Positions 34,240 to 41,395 of a stretch of 64,000 nt of DNA are shown here, one piece after another (within the stretch, counting starts at the first letter, position 1; each line of letters opens with the position of its first letter). The DNA comes from DAORHV01 sp964434575. Lineage in GTDB: Bacteria > Patescibacteriota > Gracilibacteria > Peribacterales > Peribacteraceae. Position numbers and translations under genes: made by a program. Below the pieces are notes generated by a model, which was given only the letters and a program-made list of their open reading frames with translations, was not told where the DNA came from and made no database searches. The stretch spans positions 1 through 64,000 of the forward strand of contig CAYSWB010000002.1 of assembly GCA_964434575.1 (NCBI GenBank). Reading direction: 5' to 3'.

Positions 34240-35238
34240 CTATGCCGCGGGCGTCTTTTTCTTCTTGCGCGCGAGCAGGCGCCACGGCGCGCGGATCAAG
34301 TAGCGGATGAGTCCGCCGATCAGGATCGGGTAGTCGGCCATCGTCAGCGACTTCGTTTTCTTGCCGCCGCCGCTCGTGACCTTCTTGCGGTTGATCAAAC
34401 GCATCAGGAATTTGTCGATCATCTCCTCCAGGCTTTGGTTGCGCGCGCGAGTCACCGCCTTGCGTTCGGCTCCTTTCAGCAGCGCGATGAGTTTCTGGAA
34501 GCAGCGGAAGCGGTCGAACATGCCCTGGCCGGTCCGCTCGTTGCGCGCGCTGGCGCCGTCCGGATGCACACGGAACATGCCCAGGTTTTCACCGAGGCCG
34601 AACCAGTCGCCGGTGAGCAGCAGCCGGGTCCAGTACTCCACGTCCAGAAACTGCGGCATGTCTTCCACGAACGGGCCCGCCTGCTCCATGTTCTTGCGGC
34701 GCATCAGCACGAAGCTCGGTTCGCCGACCAGGTTCGGCGCCAGGCCGCGGTCGATCCACTCCATCAGGAATTTCCGTCCATTGTCCTTGCCGCGGAACAT
34801 CGTGTCGCGCATGGCTTTGATTTCGCCGTAGCGGCCGCCGATGTCGTTGCCTTCGTCGTCGCGGTAGAAGTGGTTGGCGGCGGTGAATGCCAGCGTCTCG
34901 TCGGAGTTCAGCGCTTCCACGCTCTTTTGCAGATAGGTCGGCTCCCATGCGTCATCCTGGAACAGGTACTGCACCAGCGGAGCCTTGCCGTGCTTCATGC
35001 ACGCGTTCCAGTTGCCGCCGATGCCGCGCCGTTCGGCCGACTGCATGAAGACGATGCGCGGGTCGCCCAGGAACGGCCCCACGATCTCGCGGACATTGGT
35101 CTTGGGGGAGGCGTCGTCATGGATCAGCACGGTCCAATGCTGGAACGTCTGGTTCTTGATGCTCTCCAAAGCCTTCCGGAGGTGTTCCGGCTTCGGTTCG
35201 TACGTGGGCACGTAAATGTTGACCGTCGCGTTGTTCAT
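34240..35238 (-). CDS. Family 2 glycosyltransferase
   Basis: This 332-residue protein starts VNIYVPTYEPKPEHLRKAL. ALESIKNQTFQHW, VLIHDDASP and the metal site YLFQDDAWEP are typical GT2 features. The C-terminal 90 residues are strongly basic (KKVTSGGGKKTKS, RKKKKTPAA), which suggests membrane association. TACACT (35253-35248) lies 9 nt before the ATG and faces the trmD promoter. It is a single gene, separate from the glycosyltransferase operons. Confidence 0.87.
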   Translation of the reverse strand: MNNATVNIYVPTYEPKPEHLRKALESIKNQTFQHWTVLIHDDASPKTNVREIVGPFLGDPRIVFMQSAERRGIGGNWNACMKHGKAPLVQYLFQDDAWEPTYLQKSVEALNSDETLAFTAANHFYRDDEGNDIGGRYGEIKAMRDTMFRGKDNGRKFLMEWIDRGLAPNLVGEPSFVLMRRKNMEQAGPFVEDMPQFLDVEYWTRLLLTGDWFGLGENLGMFRVHPDGASARNERTGQGMFDRFRCFQKLIALLKGAERKAVTRARNQSLEEMIDKFLMRLINRKKVTSGGGKKTKSLTMADYPILIGGLIRYLIRAPWRLLARKKKKTPAA

Positions 35239-35247
35239 GGGGATTGC

Positions 35248-35266
35248 AGTGTACTCCCGCTATACT
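35248..35266. promoter_or_regulatory. Divergent -10 elements between a GT2 gene and trmD
   Basis: TACACT on the minus strand (35253-35248) and TATACT on the plus strand (35261-35266) each lie 9 nt from their ATG. Only 37 bp separate the two start codons, so both promoters must extend into the opposite gene. Polymerases could interfere. Confidence 0.65.
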
Positions 35267-35275
35267 GATGACGTC

Positions 35276-35935
35276 ATGCGTATCGACGTTCTTACGTTGT
35301 TTCCGGCGATGTTCGACGGCCCGCTTACCGAGAGCATCATCAAGCGGGGGGTCGCGGCGGGCGCGCTGGATATCCGTATCCACGACATCCGCGGCTTCGC
35401 CACGGGCAAACACCGCCCGGTGGACGACAAGCCGTACGGCGGGGGAGCAGGCATGCTCATGATGTGCGAGCCGCTGGTGGCCGCGATCGAGTCGGTGGAA
35501 GCCGACGGCAAGAACGGTGCGAAGCCGCACCGCGTGTACCTGTCGCCGCGCGGCACGAGGCTCAAGCAGATCACGGTGGAGAAGATCGCCAAGAAGCACG
35601 ACTGGCTCCTGCTGCTGTGCGGGCACTACGAGGGCATCGACCAGCGCGTCATCGACGGATGGATCGACGAGGAGCTGAGCATCGGCGACTACGTCCTCAC
35701 CGGCGGCGAACTGCCGGCCATGGTGCTCATCGACGCCGTGGCGCGTCACGTGCCGGGCGTGCTGGGCAAGGAGGAGAGCGCGGCCGAGGAGAGTTTCTCG
35801 AAGGCGCTGAAGCGGAAGAAGGAGTACCCGCACTACACCCGCCCCGAGGAATTCCGCGGCTTGCGTGTGCCAGACATCCTGTTGTCGGGACACCACGCCA
35901 ACATCGACAAGTGGCGAAAGGAACAGACGAAGTAG
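35276..35935 (+). CDS. trmD: tRNA (guanine-N1-)-methyltransferase
   Basis: This 219-residue SPOUT methyltransferase makes m1G37 in tRNAs, preventing frameshifts. MRIDVLTLFPAMFDGPLTES, KPYGGGAGMLMM, LLCGHYEGIDQRVID and SIGDYVLTGGELPAMVLIDA are the canonical motifs of the deep-trefoil knot. The C-terminal domain ends at LLSGHHANIDKWR. It is not accompanied by rpsP, rimM or rplS here. TATACT lies 9 nt before the ATG. Confidence 0.97.
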   Translation: MRIDVLTLFPAMFDGPLTESIIKRGVAAGALDIRIHDIRGFATGKHRPVDDKPYGGGAGMLMMCEPLVAAIESVEADGKNGAKPHRVYLSPRGTRLKQITVEKIAKKHDWLLLLCGHYEGIDQRVIDGWIDEELSIGDYVLTGGELPAMVLIDAVARHVPGVLGKEESAAEESFSKALKRKKEYPHYTRPEEFRGLRVPDILLSGHHANIDKWRKEQTK

Positions 35936-35940
35936 CGTTA

Positions 35941-35968
35941 TTGACATAATAAAAAAATAGTATAAAAT
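35941..35968 (+). promoter_or_regulatory. Consensus promoter for the orphan gene at 35978
   Basis: A perfect TTGACA (35941-35946), a 16-bp AT-rich spacer and TAAAAT (35963-35968) are followed by 9 nt and the ATG at 35978. The sequence starts 5 bp after the trmD stop. It is one of the clearest leaderless promoters in the window. Confidence 0.82.
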
Positions 35969-35977
35969 ATTTCGGCT

Positions 35978-36565
35978 ATGAAAGCTTCCAAACTGCCCGG
36001 ACTGGTTGCAGCGCTCAATCTGCAGCCCACCGTCGCCCGTGACGTGGAGACTGCGATTCGCCTGCGTTTGAACGACCTGAACGACGTGTTCACCAACGTC
36101 CGCGCGGGCGTGGTCGCTATCCTTGCCGGCGCCGTGGGACGCTCGAACGAATTTTACGAGACCGTATATCTCGCGACTGTGAAAGATTCCGTGCCGCTGG
36201 ATGCCGCAATGCCGCTGGACCAGGTCCGCGGTGCCATCGAGGCCGGACAGGCCGGCGCGTTCACCATCGAGGGAATGCGTGCAGCTGTTCATCTGCAGAT
36301 CCAGGAGAAGCTGGTGGAGCGCGTACGCCGCGAGATCGTCGAAGCCTTCGGCAGCCCCGAGCGATACGGCATGCAGCGCAAGCAGGGGAAGCCGAAAGAC
36401 GAGGAGGGCGGAGGCAGGCCCGCACGCCACAGGCGCATGCGCGACGCGGCCGATGCGGGAGACGTCCCCAAAGCTATCGATCGCAAGGCCGGCAGCGGCC
36501 GCGGACCCGCGGCTCCGGATACGACCCCACCCTACCCGGGCGCGAACCGTCCGGCGGATGAGTAG
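35978..36565 (+). CDS. Uncharacterised protein with disordered basic tail
   Basis: This 195-residue protein has no family I recognise. Residues 1-125 are helical (LPGLVAALNLQPTVARDVE, AAVHLQIQEKLVERVRREI). Residues 126-195 are low-complexity and rich in Arg, Gly, Pro and Lys, probably disordered. A consensus leaderless promoter precedes it, suggesting substantial expression. It converges with the gene at 36568, the stops being 2 bp apart. Confidence 0.68.
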   Translation: MKASKLPGLVAALNLQPTVARDVETAIRLRLNDLNDVFTNVRAGVVAILAGAVGRSNEFYETVYLATVKDSVPLDAAMPLDQVRGAIEAGQAGAFTIEGMRAAVHLQIQEKLVERVRREIVEAFGSPERYGMQRKQGKPKDEEGGGRPARHRRMRDAADAGDVPKAIDRKAGSGRGPAAPDTTPPYPGANRPADE

Positions 36566-36567
36566 AT

Positions 36568-37425
36568 CTATACGCCGCTGTGCTGCAGCTCGCCGTTGGA
36601 GTTTTCGTAATCCAATTCGAACTGCTCCGCGATCATCAGCAGGTCGTTCGTGGTGACTCTTTTCCGGCCCGTCACGAAAAATTCGCCCTGACGGATGCCT
36701 GTGGAGCGATGCGGATCGAACCCGCACGCGTCGCCGTGCCGGATGGACGTGCGGTTGTCCCATGCACCCTGGCGGACGCGCCGTTTCAGTACCCACAAAT
36801 GTTCGGCGGACGGATGGTCGGGGTCCATGGCATGTACCTCTCCGATGAAAAACGCGCCTTTGGGCAGTGTCTTCGGCAGTTCGCGTTCGCGTTTGGCCGG
36901 CAGGATGATCTCGCGTCCGGGACCGCCCAGCCACAGCCGTTCCAGTTCGCTCTGCGGCAGCGCGGCATGGTCGTACCAGACTTCCCGGCCCGGGACGAGC
37001 GGCAGCGCCCGCTCGCCATGCTTGCTTTCGGCCGGCGTCAGCAGCAGCCGGCAGTACTTGGCTTTCTGCGTATGCACCACGGCACGGAGCGCGTCCAGGA
37101 CGCGGTTTTGCGGATGCGGGTCCACCAGTGCGATGCGCGTTTCCACGATCGCCTTGTCGCCCTCCATGCGCACCGATGTCGACGAAGAGTCGCAGCCGAA
37201 CAGGCCCAGCTGGTCGACGGAGCTGCGGGTGCTCCGGTGTACCTCCTCCATGCCGCTGCGATCCAGCAGGGCGCCGAGCAAATCACGCTGCGCCGGACGC
37301 AGTGCGATCTCCACGACCGCCCGGTACGACGGCAGGTTGTACTTGGGGTGCGGCGCGGCCTTGGACGGCGGGTCCAATTCCACGATGCAGCCGTCGGCGG
37401 TGGTCATGGCCTTCAGAAAATTCAT
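36568..37425 (-). CDS. Uncharacterised protein divergent from the URC1-like gene
   Basis: This 285-residue protein starts MNFLKAMTTADGCIVEL; an upstream in-frame start exists. TACACT (37439-37434) lies 8 nt before this ATG and supports it. I do not recognise a family. The protein is soluble, with mixed alpha/beta predictions and conserved-looking segments such as WYDHAALPQSELERLW, GAFFIGEVHAMDPDHPS and DACGFDPHRSTGIRQGEFFVTGRKR. Its promoter shares a 58-bp spacer with the URC1-like gene, so a link to the nucleotide-pathway cluster is possible but unproven. Confidence 0.68.
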   Translation of the reverse strand: MNFLKAMTTADGCIVELDPPSKAAPHPKYNLPSYRAVVEIALRPAQRDLLGALLDRSGMEEVHRSTRSSVDQLGLFGCDSSSTSVRMEGDKAIVETRIALVDPHPQNRVLDALRAVVHTQKAKYCRLLLTPAESKHGERALPLVPGREVWYDHAALPQSELERLWLGGPGREIILPAKRERELPKTLPKGAFFIGEVHAMDPDHPSAEHLWVLKRRVRQGAWDNRTSIRHGDACGFDPHRSTGIRQGEFFVTGRKRVTTNDLLMIAEQFELDYENSNGELQHSGV

Positions 37426-37433
37426 GAGGGCGC

Positions 37434-37477
37434 AGTGTACGCCTATTCTTGACAAAGAGTGAAGCAAAACTTAATTT
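37434..37477. promoter_or_regulatory. Divergent promoters for the genes at 37425 and 37484
   Basis: Plus strand: TTGACA (37449-37454), 17 bp, TAATTT (37472-37477), then 6 nt to the ATG at 37484. Minus strand: TACACT (37439-37434), then 8 nt to the ATG at 37425. Both transcripts would be leaderless and could be coordinately regulated from this 58-bp spacer. Confidence 0.78.
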
Positions 37478-37483
37478 GCATAT

Positions 37484-38749
37484 ATGGCAAAATCCTTGTC
37501 CGTTACATGGGGAGCGCAGCGTCCAGCGGAGCGCGGCCCCATCGTCCTGGAGAGTGAAGCGCGTTTCCCCGAAGAGGCGACCGCGTTCGGCTTGCATGGC
37601 GACCTGTATGGCTTTCATCGCGGCATGGCCAAAGTATTGGAGATGATTCCGGGCACGCATGCGCCGGATTTATCGCATACGCGACCGCCGTTCCAGGTGC
37701 CGGTTCAGCCCGAGTGGGGCACCGACCATATCGCGACCATGGATCCGTGGGGTCATTGCGTGGCAACGCACTTCGCAGATTTGCGCCAAGAAGGCGTGAA
37801 CATCTCGCCGTCCGTCGCCGTGAATACCAGCTACTACCGCATGCCCGAAATCGCCGAGGGCGTCAGCAGCGGCCGTCTGAAGCCAGATTGCCGCGGGCTC
37901 TTGGATCAGTTCGGACATCCGCAGCACAACGTGAAGAAAGGTGCCGTACTCGACAAGGACGGAGTGATGCGCGTGACGGAAATCACCGGTGAACAGGTAT
38001 GGCACCTGCCAACCGTCGCTGCCCAGCTGGGTTTCACCGAAGAGCAGTTGCGCGAGATGATCTACAAGCATTCCGGCCGCATGTTCCCGCAGCTGATCGA
38101 GCCGGAATCCCAACGTTTGAAAGTCATGCTTCCGCCGCTGGGCGGCTTCACGATCTGGGTGTTCGGCAACATCGGCCGCCTGGCGCATCCGAATGATTGC
38201 AAGGGCCCCGTCGTGCTGCGTCCGCACGACAGCTGCGACGACGGCGACGTCGGCGCGTGCCGGTGCACGTGCCGCGACTTCATGATGTATGCCATCGAGG
38301 AGGCCATCCAGGCCGCGCAGCAGCAGGGTATCGGCGTACTGATCCGTTACGTGTCGCAAGGCCGCGGGTTCGGCAGCGTGCCCAAGCACCTGGTGTACGC
38401 CAAACGCGACTGGCAGCCCGGCGGCGATACCTCCGCCCGGTACTTCGACTGCACCAACGAGATCATGGGCGGCAAGGACGGACGCCTGGACTTCACCAAA
38501 GTCGGTCCGATTCTTTGGACGCTCGGCACTCGTTTCAAGATCACCAAGCTCCTTTCCCAGAGCCCGCACAAGCTCCGTGCGCTCACCGATGCCGGTATTC
38601 AGATCGAGCAATGCCATCGACTGCCGCTGAACCGCATCACGTCGAAAATGGCGCTGCGCGAGATCGAAGCAAAAACCGGTGATGGATATTTAAGCGAGAT
38701 GTCCGCGTCGCCCGCGCAAATCCTGGGCGAATCAGCCGGCGAGAAATAA
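37484..38749 (+). CDS. URC1-like protein of the GTP cyclohydrolase II family
   Basis: This 421-residue protein matches, from my knowledge of the family, the URC1 (uracil catabolism 1) branch over its whole length. The N-terminal half contains TMDPWGHCVATHFAD, YYRMPEIAEGVSSGRLKPD and LMLPPLGGFTIWVFG-like motifs. The GCH II core shows RPHDSCDDGDVGACRCTC, HLVYAKRDWQPGGD and LTDAGIQIEQCHRLP. The zinc cysteines are spaced C-x9-C-x-C, one shorter than usual. The EGR motif of true GCH II reads QGRGFG. It opens the cluster with the TrpF-like gene 21 bp downstream. The actual substrate is unknown, and no URC4 (DUF1688) gene is present. Confidence 0.8.
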   Translation: MAKSLSVTWGAQRPAERGPIVLESEARFPEEATAFGLHGDLYGFHRGMAKVLEMIPGTHAPDLSHTRPPFQVPVQPEWGTDHIATMDPWGHCVATHFADLRQEGVNISPSVAVNTSYYRMPEIAEGVSSGRLKPDCRGLLDQFGHPQHNVKKGAVLDKDGVMRVTEITGEQVWHLPTVAAQLGFTEEQLREMIYKHSGRMFPQLIEPESQRLKVMLPPLGGFTIWVFGNIGRLAHPNDCKGPVVLRPHDSCDDGDVGACRCTCRDFMMYAIEEAIQAAQQQGIGVLIRYVSQGRGFGSVPKHLVYAKRDWQPGGDTSARYFDCTNEIMGGKDGRLDFTKVGPILWTLGTRFKITKLLSQSPHKLRALTDAGIQIEQCHRLPLNRITSKMALREIEAKTGDGYLSEMSASPAQILGESAGEK

Positions 38750-38770
38750 TTCCTTCTACCCTTCATGTCT

Positions 38771-39568
38771 ATGAACCAAGCCAATTACGTCGGTCTGACC
38801 GGCGTCCGCACTCCCGACGAGGCGGAAGCCGCCGTGACTATTTTCGAGCGGAACGGTTTCGTCCCCGGCGCCTCCCATGTCGGCATGGTGGGCGTACTGA
38901 CCGCGGCCGAACGGCGCTTCGCCGGTGTGCGCGAGGCAACGCGACAGGTCCACGATCCGAAAGTCATGCGTGATATTTTCGCGGCCATGCGCGGACTCGT
39001 GCTGCCCATGATGCATGTCGAACTGTCCAAGACGGAGGGGAACGACGATACGTTCGCAGCCGGCCTTGCCCGGACGCTGGAAGCTTCCGGTGTCTACGGA
39101 GCCGATACGTGCCGGCACGTGCAACTGAATGGTTTTCCCGCCCATGCCGAAGTGAAGGCATTGCTGCGCGATTTTCCGCATTTGCGCTTGGTGTTCCAGA
39201 TCCGCAAGGAATTGGTCGCGCGAGGTGGCGAAGCGGTGGTCCGTGCGCTGGAGCCCCACGGTGATGCGTTTTCGCATGCGCTTATCGATCCGTCCGCCGG
39301 CACCGGCGCCGAATTCGACATTGGCAACGCGGTGGATCTCCATGATCTTCTGCGCCGCGAGCGCCCCGATTTGGCGCTGGGATTCGCAGGTGGCTTTAGT
39401 CCCGACAACACCCGTCAGCGCGTCGCGAGCCTGGTAACGGAGACGGGAAATGCAAACTGGTCCATCGATGTGGAGGGCAGGGTGCGAGATCCTGAAACGG
39501 ACGCGCTTGATATGGCGCGCTTCGCCGCGTATGTCGCGGCAGCGGCCGAAGGATTCCGTCGCGCCTAA
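38771..39568 (+). CDS. TrpF-like (phosphoribosylanthranilate isomerase fold) protein A
   Basis: This 265-residue TIM barrel resembles phosphoribosylanthranilate isomerase. NYVGLTGVRTPDEAEAA matches the VKICGLT start, then HVQLNGFP, ALIDPSAGTGAEFDI, LGFAGGFSPDN and WSIDVEGRVRD correspond to later PRAI motifs. The cysteine that acts as general base in PRAI is valine here, while the catalytic aspartate (LID) is kept. Tryptophan genes are absent. I chose the second ATG because TACCCT ends 8 nt before it; the first ATG is at 38765. It follows the URC1-like gene and is paralogous to the protein at 39694. Confidence 0.75.
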   Translation: MNQANYVGLTGVRTPDEAEAAVTIFERNGFVPGASHVGMVGVLTAAERRFAGVREATRQVHDPKVMRDIFAAMRGLVLPMMHVELSKTEGNDDTFAAGLARTLEASGVYGADTCRHVQLNGFPAHAEVKALLRDFPHLRLVFQIRKELVARGGEAVVRALEPHGDAFSHALIDPSAGTGAEFDIGNAVDLHDLLRRERPDLALGFAGGFSPDNTRQRVASLVTETGNANWSIDVEGRVRDPETDALDMARFAAYVAAAAEGFRRA

Positions 39569-39572
39569 GACG

Positions 39573-39694
39573 TCAGGCCATCGCTTGCCGGCTCTTCTTC
39601 AACCAGGCATACACTTGTTCTAGGTCGACTTCTTCGCAGCGCGCCGCACGGCTTCGAGTCTATGGACGCTGGTGGAGGCGACGGCGATCTTCAT
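39573..39694 (-). pseudogene. Small coupled reading frame, possibly a degraded gene remnant
   Basis: An ATG overlaps the TGA of the upstream TrpF-like gene (TGATG), opening a 24-codon frame MKIAVASTSVHRLEAVR... that stops at TAG 39620. In another frame the sequence continues in protein-like fashion (EEVDLEQVYAWLKKSRQ) to TGA at 39573. One frameshift would join them into about 40 residues. This could be a gene remnant, a genuine short peptide or chance. Confidence 0.3.
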
Positions 39695-40530
39695 CAGGAG
39701 GTGGCGGAAAAGTGGGAGACGGCGGCGTACGCGTTGCGCAGGAAGGTCAGCGACTTCGGCACACTGAACGCGTCGGTGCCGGTTTCGCGGATGGCGGTTT
39801 CGGTGTCCAGGCTCACGGCTCCTGCGACATCGAACGCGTTGGCATACATCTCATCCACATTTTCGGCGCCGATGCCGCCGGCGATGCCGATGCGGGCGTC
39901 GGGAGCTTCTTCGCGGACCAGCGTCGCAAGGCGCTCGCATTCCTCCGGTTGGAGTTTCACGCCTAGGCCGGATGACAAATCCAGCAGCACGTGGGCGGCC
40001 GCGAAGCGGCATGCGCGCAGATGGCGCGCCACATCTTCCTCGCCGCGCTCCAGCAATTCGCGCCGAAGCTGGTAAATGATCGGCAGATTCGGATGCGCCT
40101 CGTGCACCTTGGCGAGTTCGTCGGGGTCTACCACGCCGTTGAGTTGCAGGGCGCCGAGCGTCGCGGGTTCGGTGCCGTCCAGAATCCGCAGCACGGCGTC
40201 CGCGAATGGTGCGGTGCGGTACCGTGCGAAGTCCAGCACGTCGGGGATGTCTTTCTTGGGCTGGTCGCGGTAGTACGTTTCAACGTGCACGGCGAGGGGC
40301 ATTTTTGCCGTGATGGCCCCGCTGATTGCGCGGATGTCCTCCACGGTCGCGATCTTCCTCGGCTTGGCCGGCAATTCGCCTTTGGCGGTGTGTCTGTCAG
40401 CCGAGATGCCAAGCAAGACGTCGTGGCTGGCAGGTACGACAAGAGCCGAGTCCGCCTCATGGGCTGCGCGGATGGCATGAACATCGGCGGGGGACGAGAG
40501 CGCGCTGAGGGACACGTACGGTCGCTTCAT
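39694..40530 (-). CDS. TrpF-like (phosphoribosylanthranilate isomerase fold) protein B
   Basis: This 278-residue TIM barrel is paralogous to the protein at 38771. ALQLNGVVDPDEL, YQLRRELLERGEEDV, VLLDLSSGLGVKL and IGIAGGIGAENVDE align with VQLNG, FQIRKELVARGGEAV, LIDPSAGTGAEF and LGFAGGFSPDN there. The PRAI cysteine position (PYVSLSAL) again lacks Cys, while Asp in LLD is kept. The second of two adjacent ATGs is preferred because TAGTTT lies 7 nt upstream, with TTGACA 18 bp before that. It diverges from the RibD-like gene with interlocked promoters. Confidence 0.75.
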   Translation of the reverse strand: MKRPYVSLSALSSPADVHAIRAAHEADSALVVPASHDVLLGISADRHTAKGELPAKPRKIATVEDIRAISGAITAKMPLAVHVETYYRDQPKKDIPDVLDFARYRTAPFADAVLRILDGTEPATLGALQLNGVVDPDELAKVHEAHPNLPIIYQLRRELLERGEEDVARHLRACRFAAAHVLLDLSSGLGVKLQPEECERLATLVREEAPDARIGIAGGIGAENVDEMYANAFDVAGAVSLDTETAIRETGTDAFSVPKSLTFLRNAYAAVSHFSATS

Positions 40531-40534
40531 CATC

Positions 40535-40567
40535 TTGAAACTACAGAACTTTTCTATACGATGTCAA
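40535..40567. promoter_or_regulatory. Interlocked divergent promoters of the TrpF-like and RibD-like genes
   Basis: Minus strand: TTGACA (40567-40562), 18 bp, TAGTTT (40543-40538), 7 nt to ATG 40530. Plus strand: TTGAAA (40535-40540), 16 bp, TACGAT (40557-40562), 9 nt to ATG 40572. Each -35 element overlaps the -10 element of the opposite promoter, so only one polymerase can bind at a time. Confidence 0.78.
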
Positions 40568-40571
40568 CCTT

Positions 40572-41369
40572 ATGCATCCCACCCGTGACACGCTCGAAGA
40601 AGCCATGCGCACGTGTCTGGCCATCTCGGAAGAGGGCCGGGGCAACGTCGGTACCGGCGCGATGGTCGCCGCCGCGCTCGTGCGCGGGAAAGACGTGGTG
40701 GCCACCGGCATCCATCGGCTATTCGGCACGGCGCATGGCGAGCGCGATTTGCTGAACCGTTACCAAGAACCGGTCGAGCCCGACGACGTGCTGGTGGTGA
40801 ACCTGGAGCCGTGTTGCCCCAGTCCCACCAAGAAGACGCCGCCCTGCACCGAGATCATCCTGGCCCGCGGCGTGCGGCACGTGGCCTACGGCCTGGTGGA
40901 CCCGGACGTCCGCGTGGCGGGCAACGGCCTGCGCATCCTGCACGGCGCGGGCGTATCGTCCGAAGGCCCGGTGCTGGAGGAGGCGTGTCGCGAACACAAC
41001 CGCGGCTTCCTGACGATGCGCATGCACGGGCGTCCGTGGACGGGTATTGCCGAAACGCCCGATGACATCGCCGATCTCGACTATCGCACGCACGCCGCCG
41101 TGGTCGGCACCGACGCCGATGCCGTCCTGCGTTCGTTTGCCCGTCCAGGCGAAGGCTTCCGCCCGCTGCACGTGTACGTGGGCTCCGAAACCCTGGCCGA
41201 TCAGCCGGGACTCAAGATTCTCCGCACGCAGGCCGACATCGCGGAAGTCACACGGGCGCTTATCACCCCCGACGGCGGGTATCACGGCATCACGAGCATG
41301 GTGCTGCTCGGCAGCCTGGCCGAACAAGCCCGCAAGGCCGCACTCTTCGACAAACAATTGCGCGGCTGA
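40572..41369 (+). CDS. RibD-like deaminase
   Basis: This 265-residue protein has a cytidine-deaminase-fold domain like RibD, which deaminates the pyrimidine product of GTP cyclohydrolase II. The zinc site reads AHGERDLL (H-x-E, normally HAE) and LEPCCPSPTKKTPPC (PC...C). DPDVRVAGNGLRILHGAGV and EEACREHNRGFLTMRMHGRPW are RibD motifs. The C-terminal reductase domain is reduced to about 100 residues, so it may be a deaminase only. A RibA-like gene follows 26 bp downstream. No ribB, ribE or ribH lies in the window. Confidence 0.83.
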   Translation: MHPTRDTLEEAMRTCLAISEEGRGNVGTGAMVAAALVRGKDVVATGIHRLFGTAHGERDLLNRYQEPVEPDDVLVVNLEPCCPSPTKKTPPCTEIILARGVRHVAYGLVDPDVRVAGNGLRILHGAGVSSEGPVLEEACREHNRGFLTMRMHGRPWTGIAETPDDIADLDYRTHAAVVGTDADAVLRSFARPGEGFRPLHVYVGSETLADQPGLKILRTQADIAEVTRALITPDGGYHGITSMVLLGSLAEQARKAALFDKQLRG

Positions 41370-41395
41370 TCCGCCGTGGTATCTTCACCCCCTTC

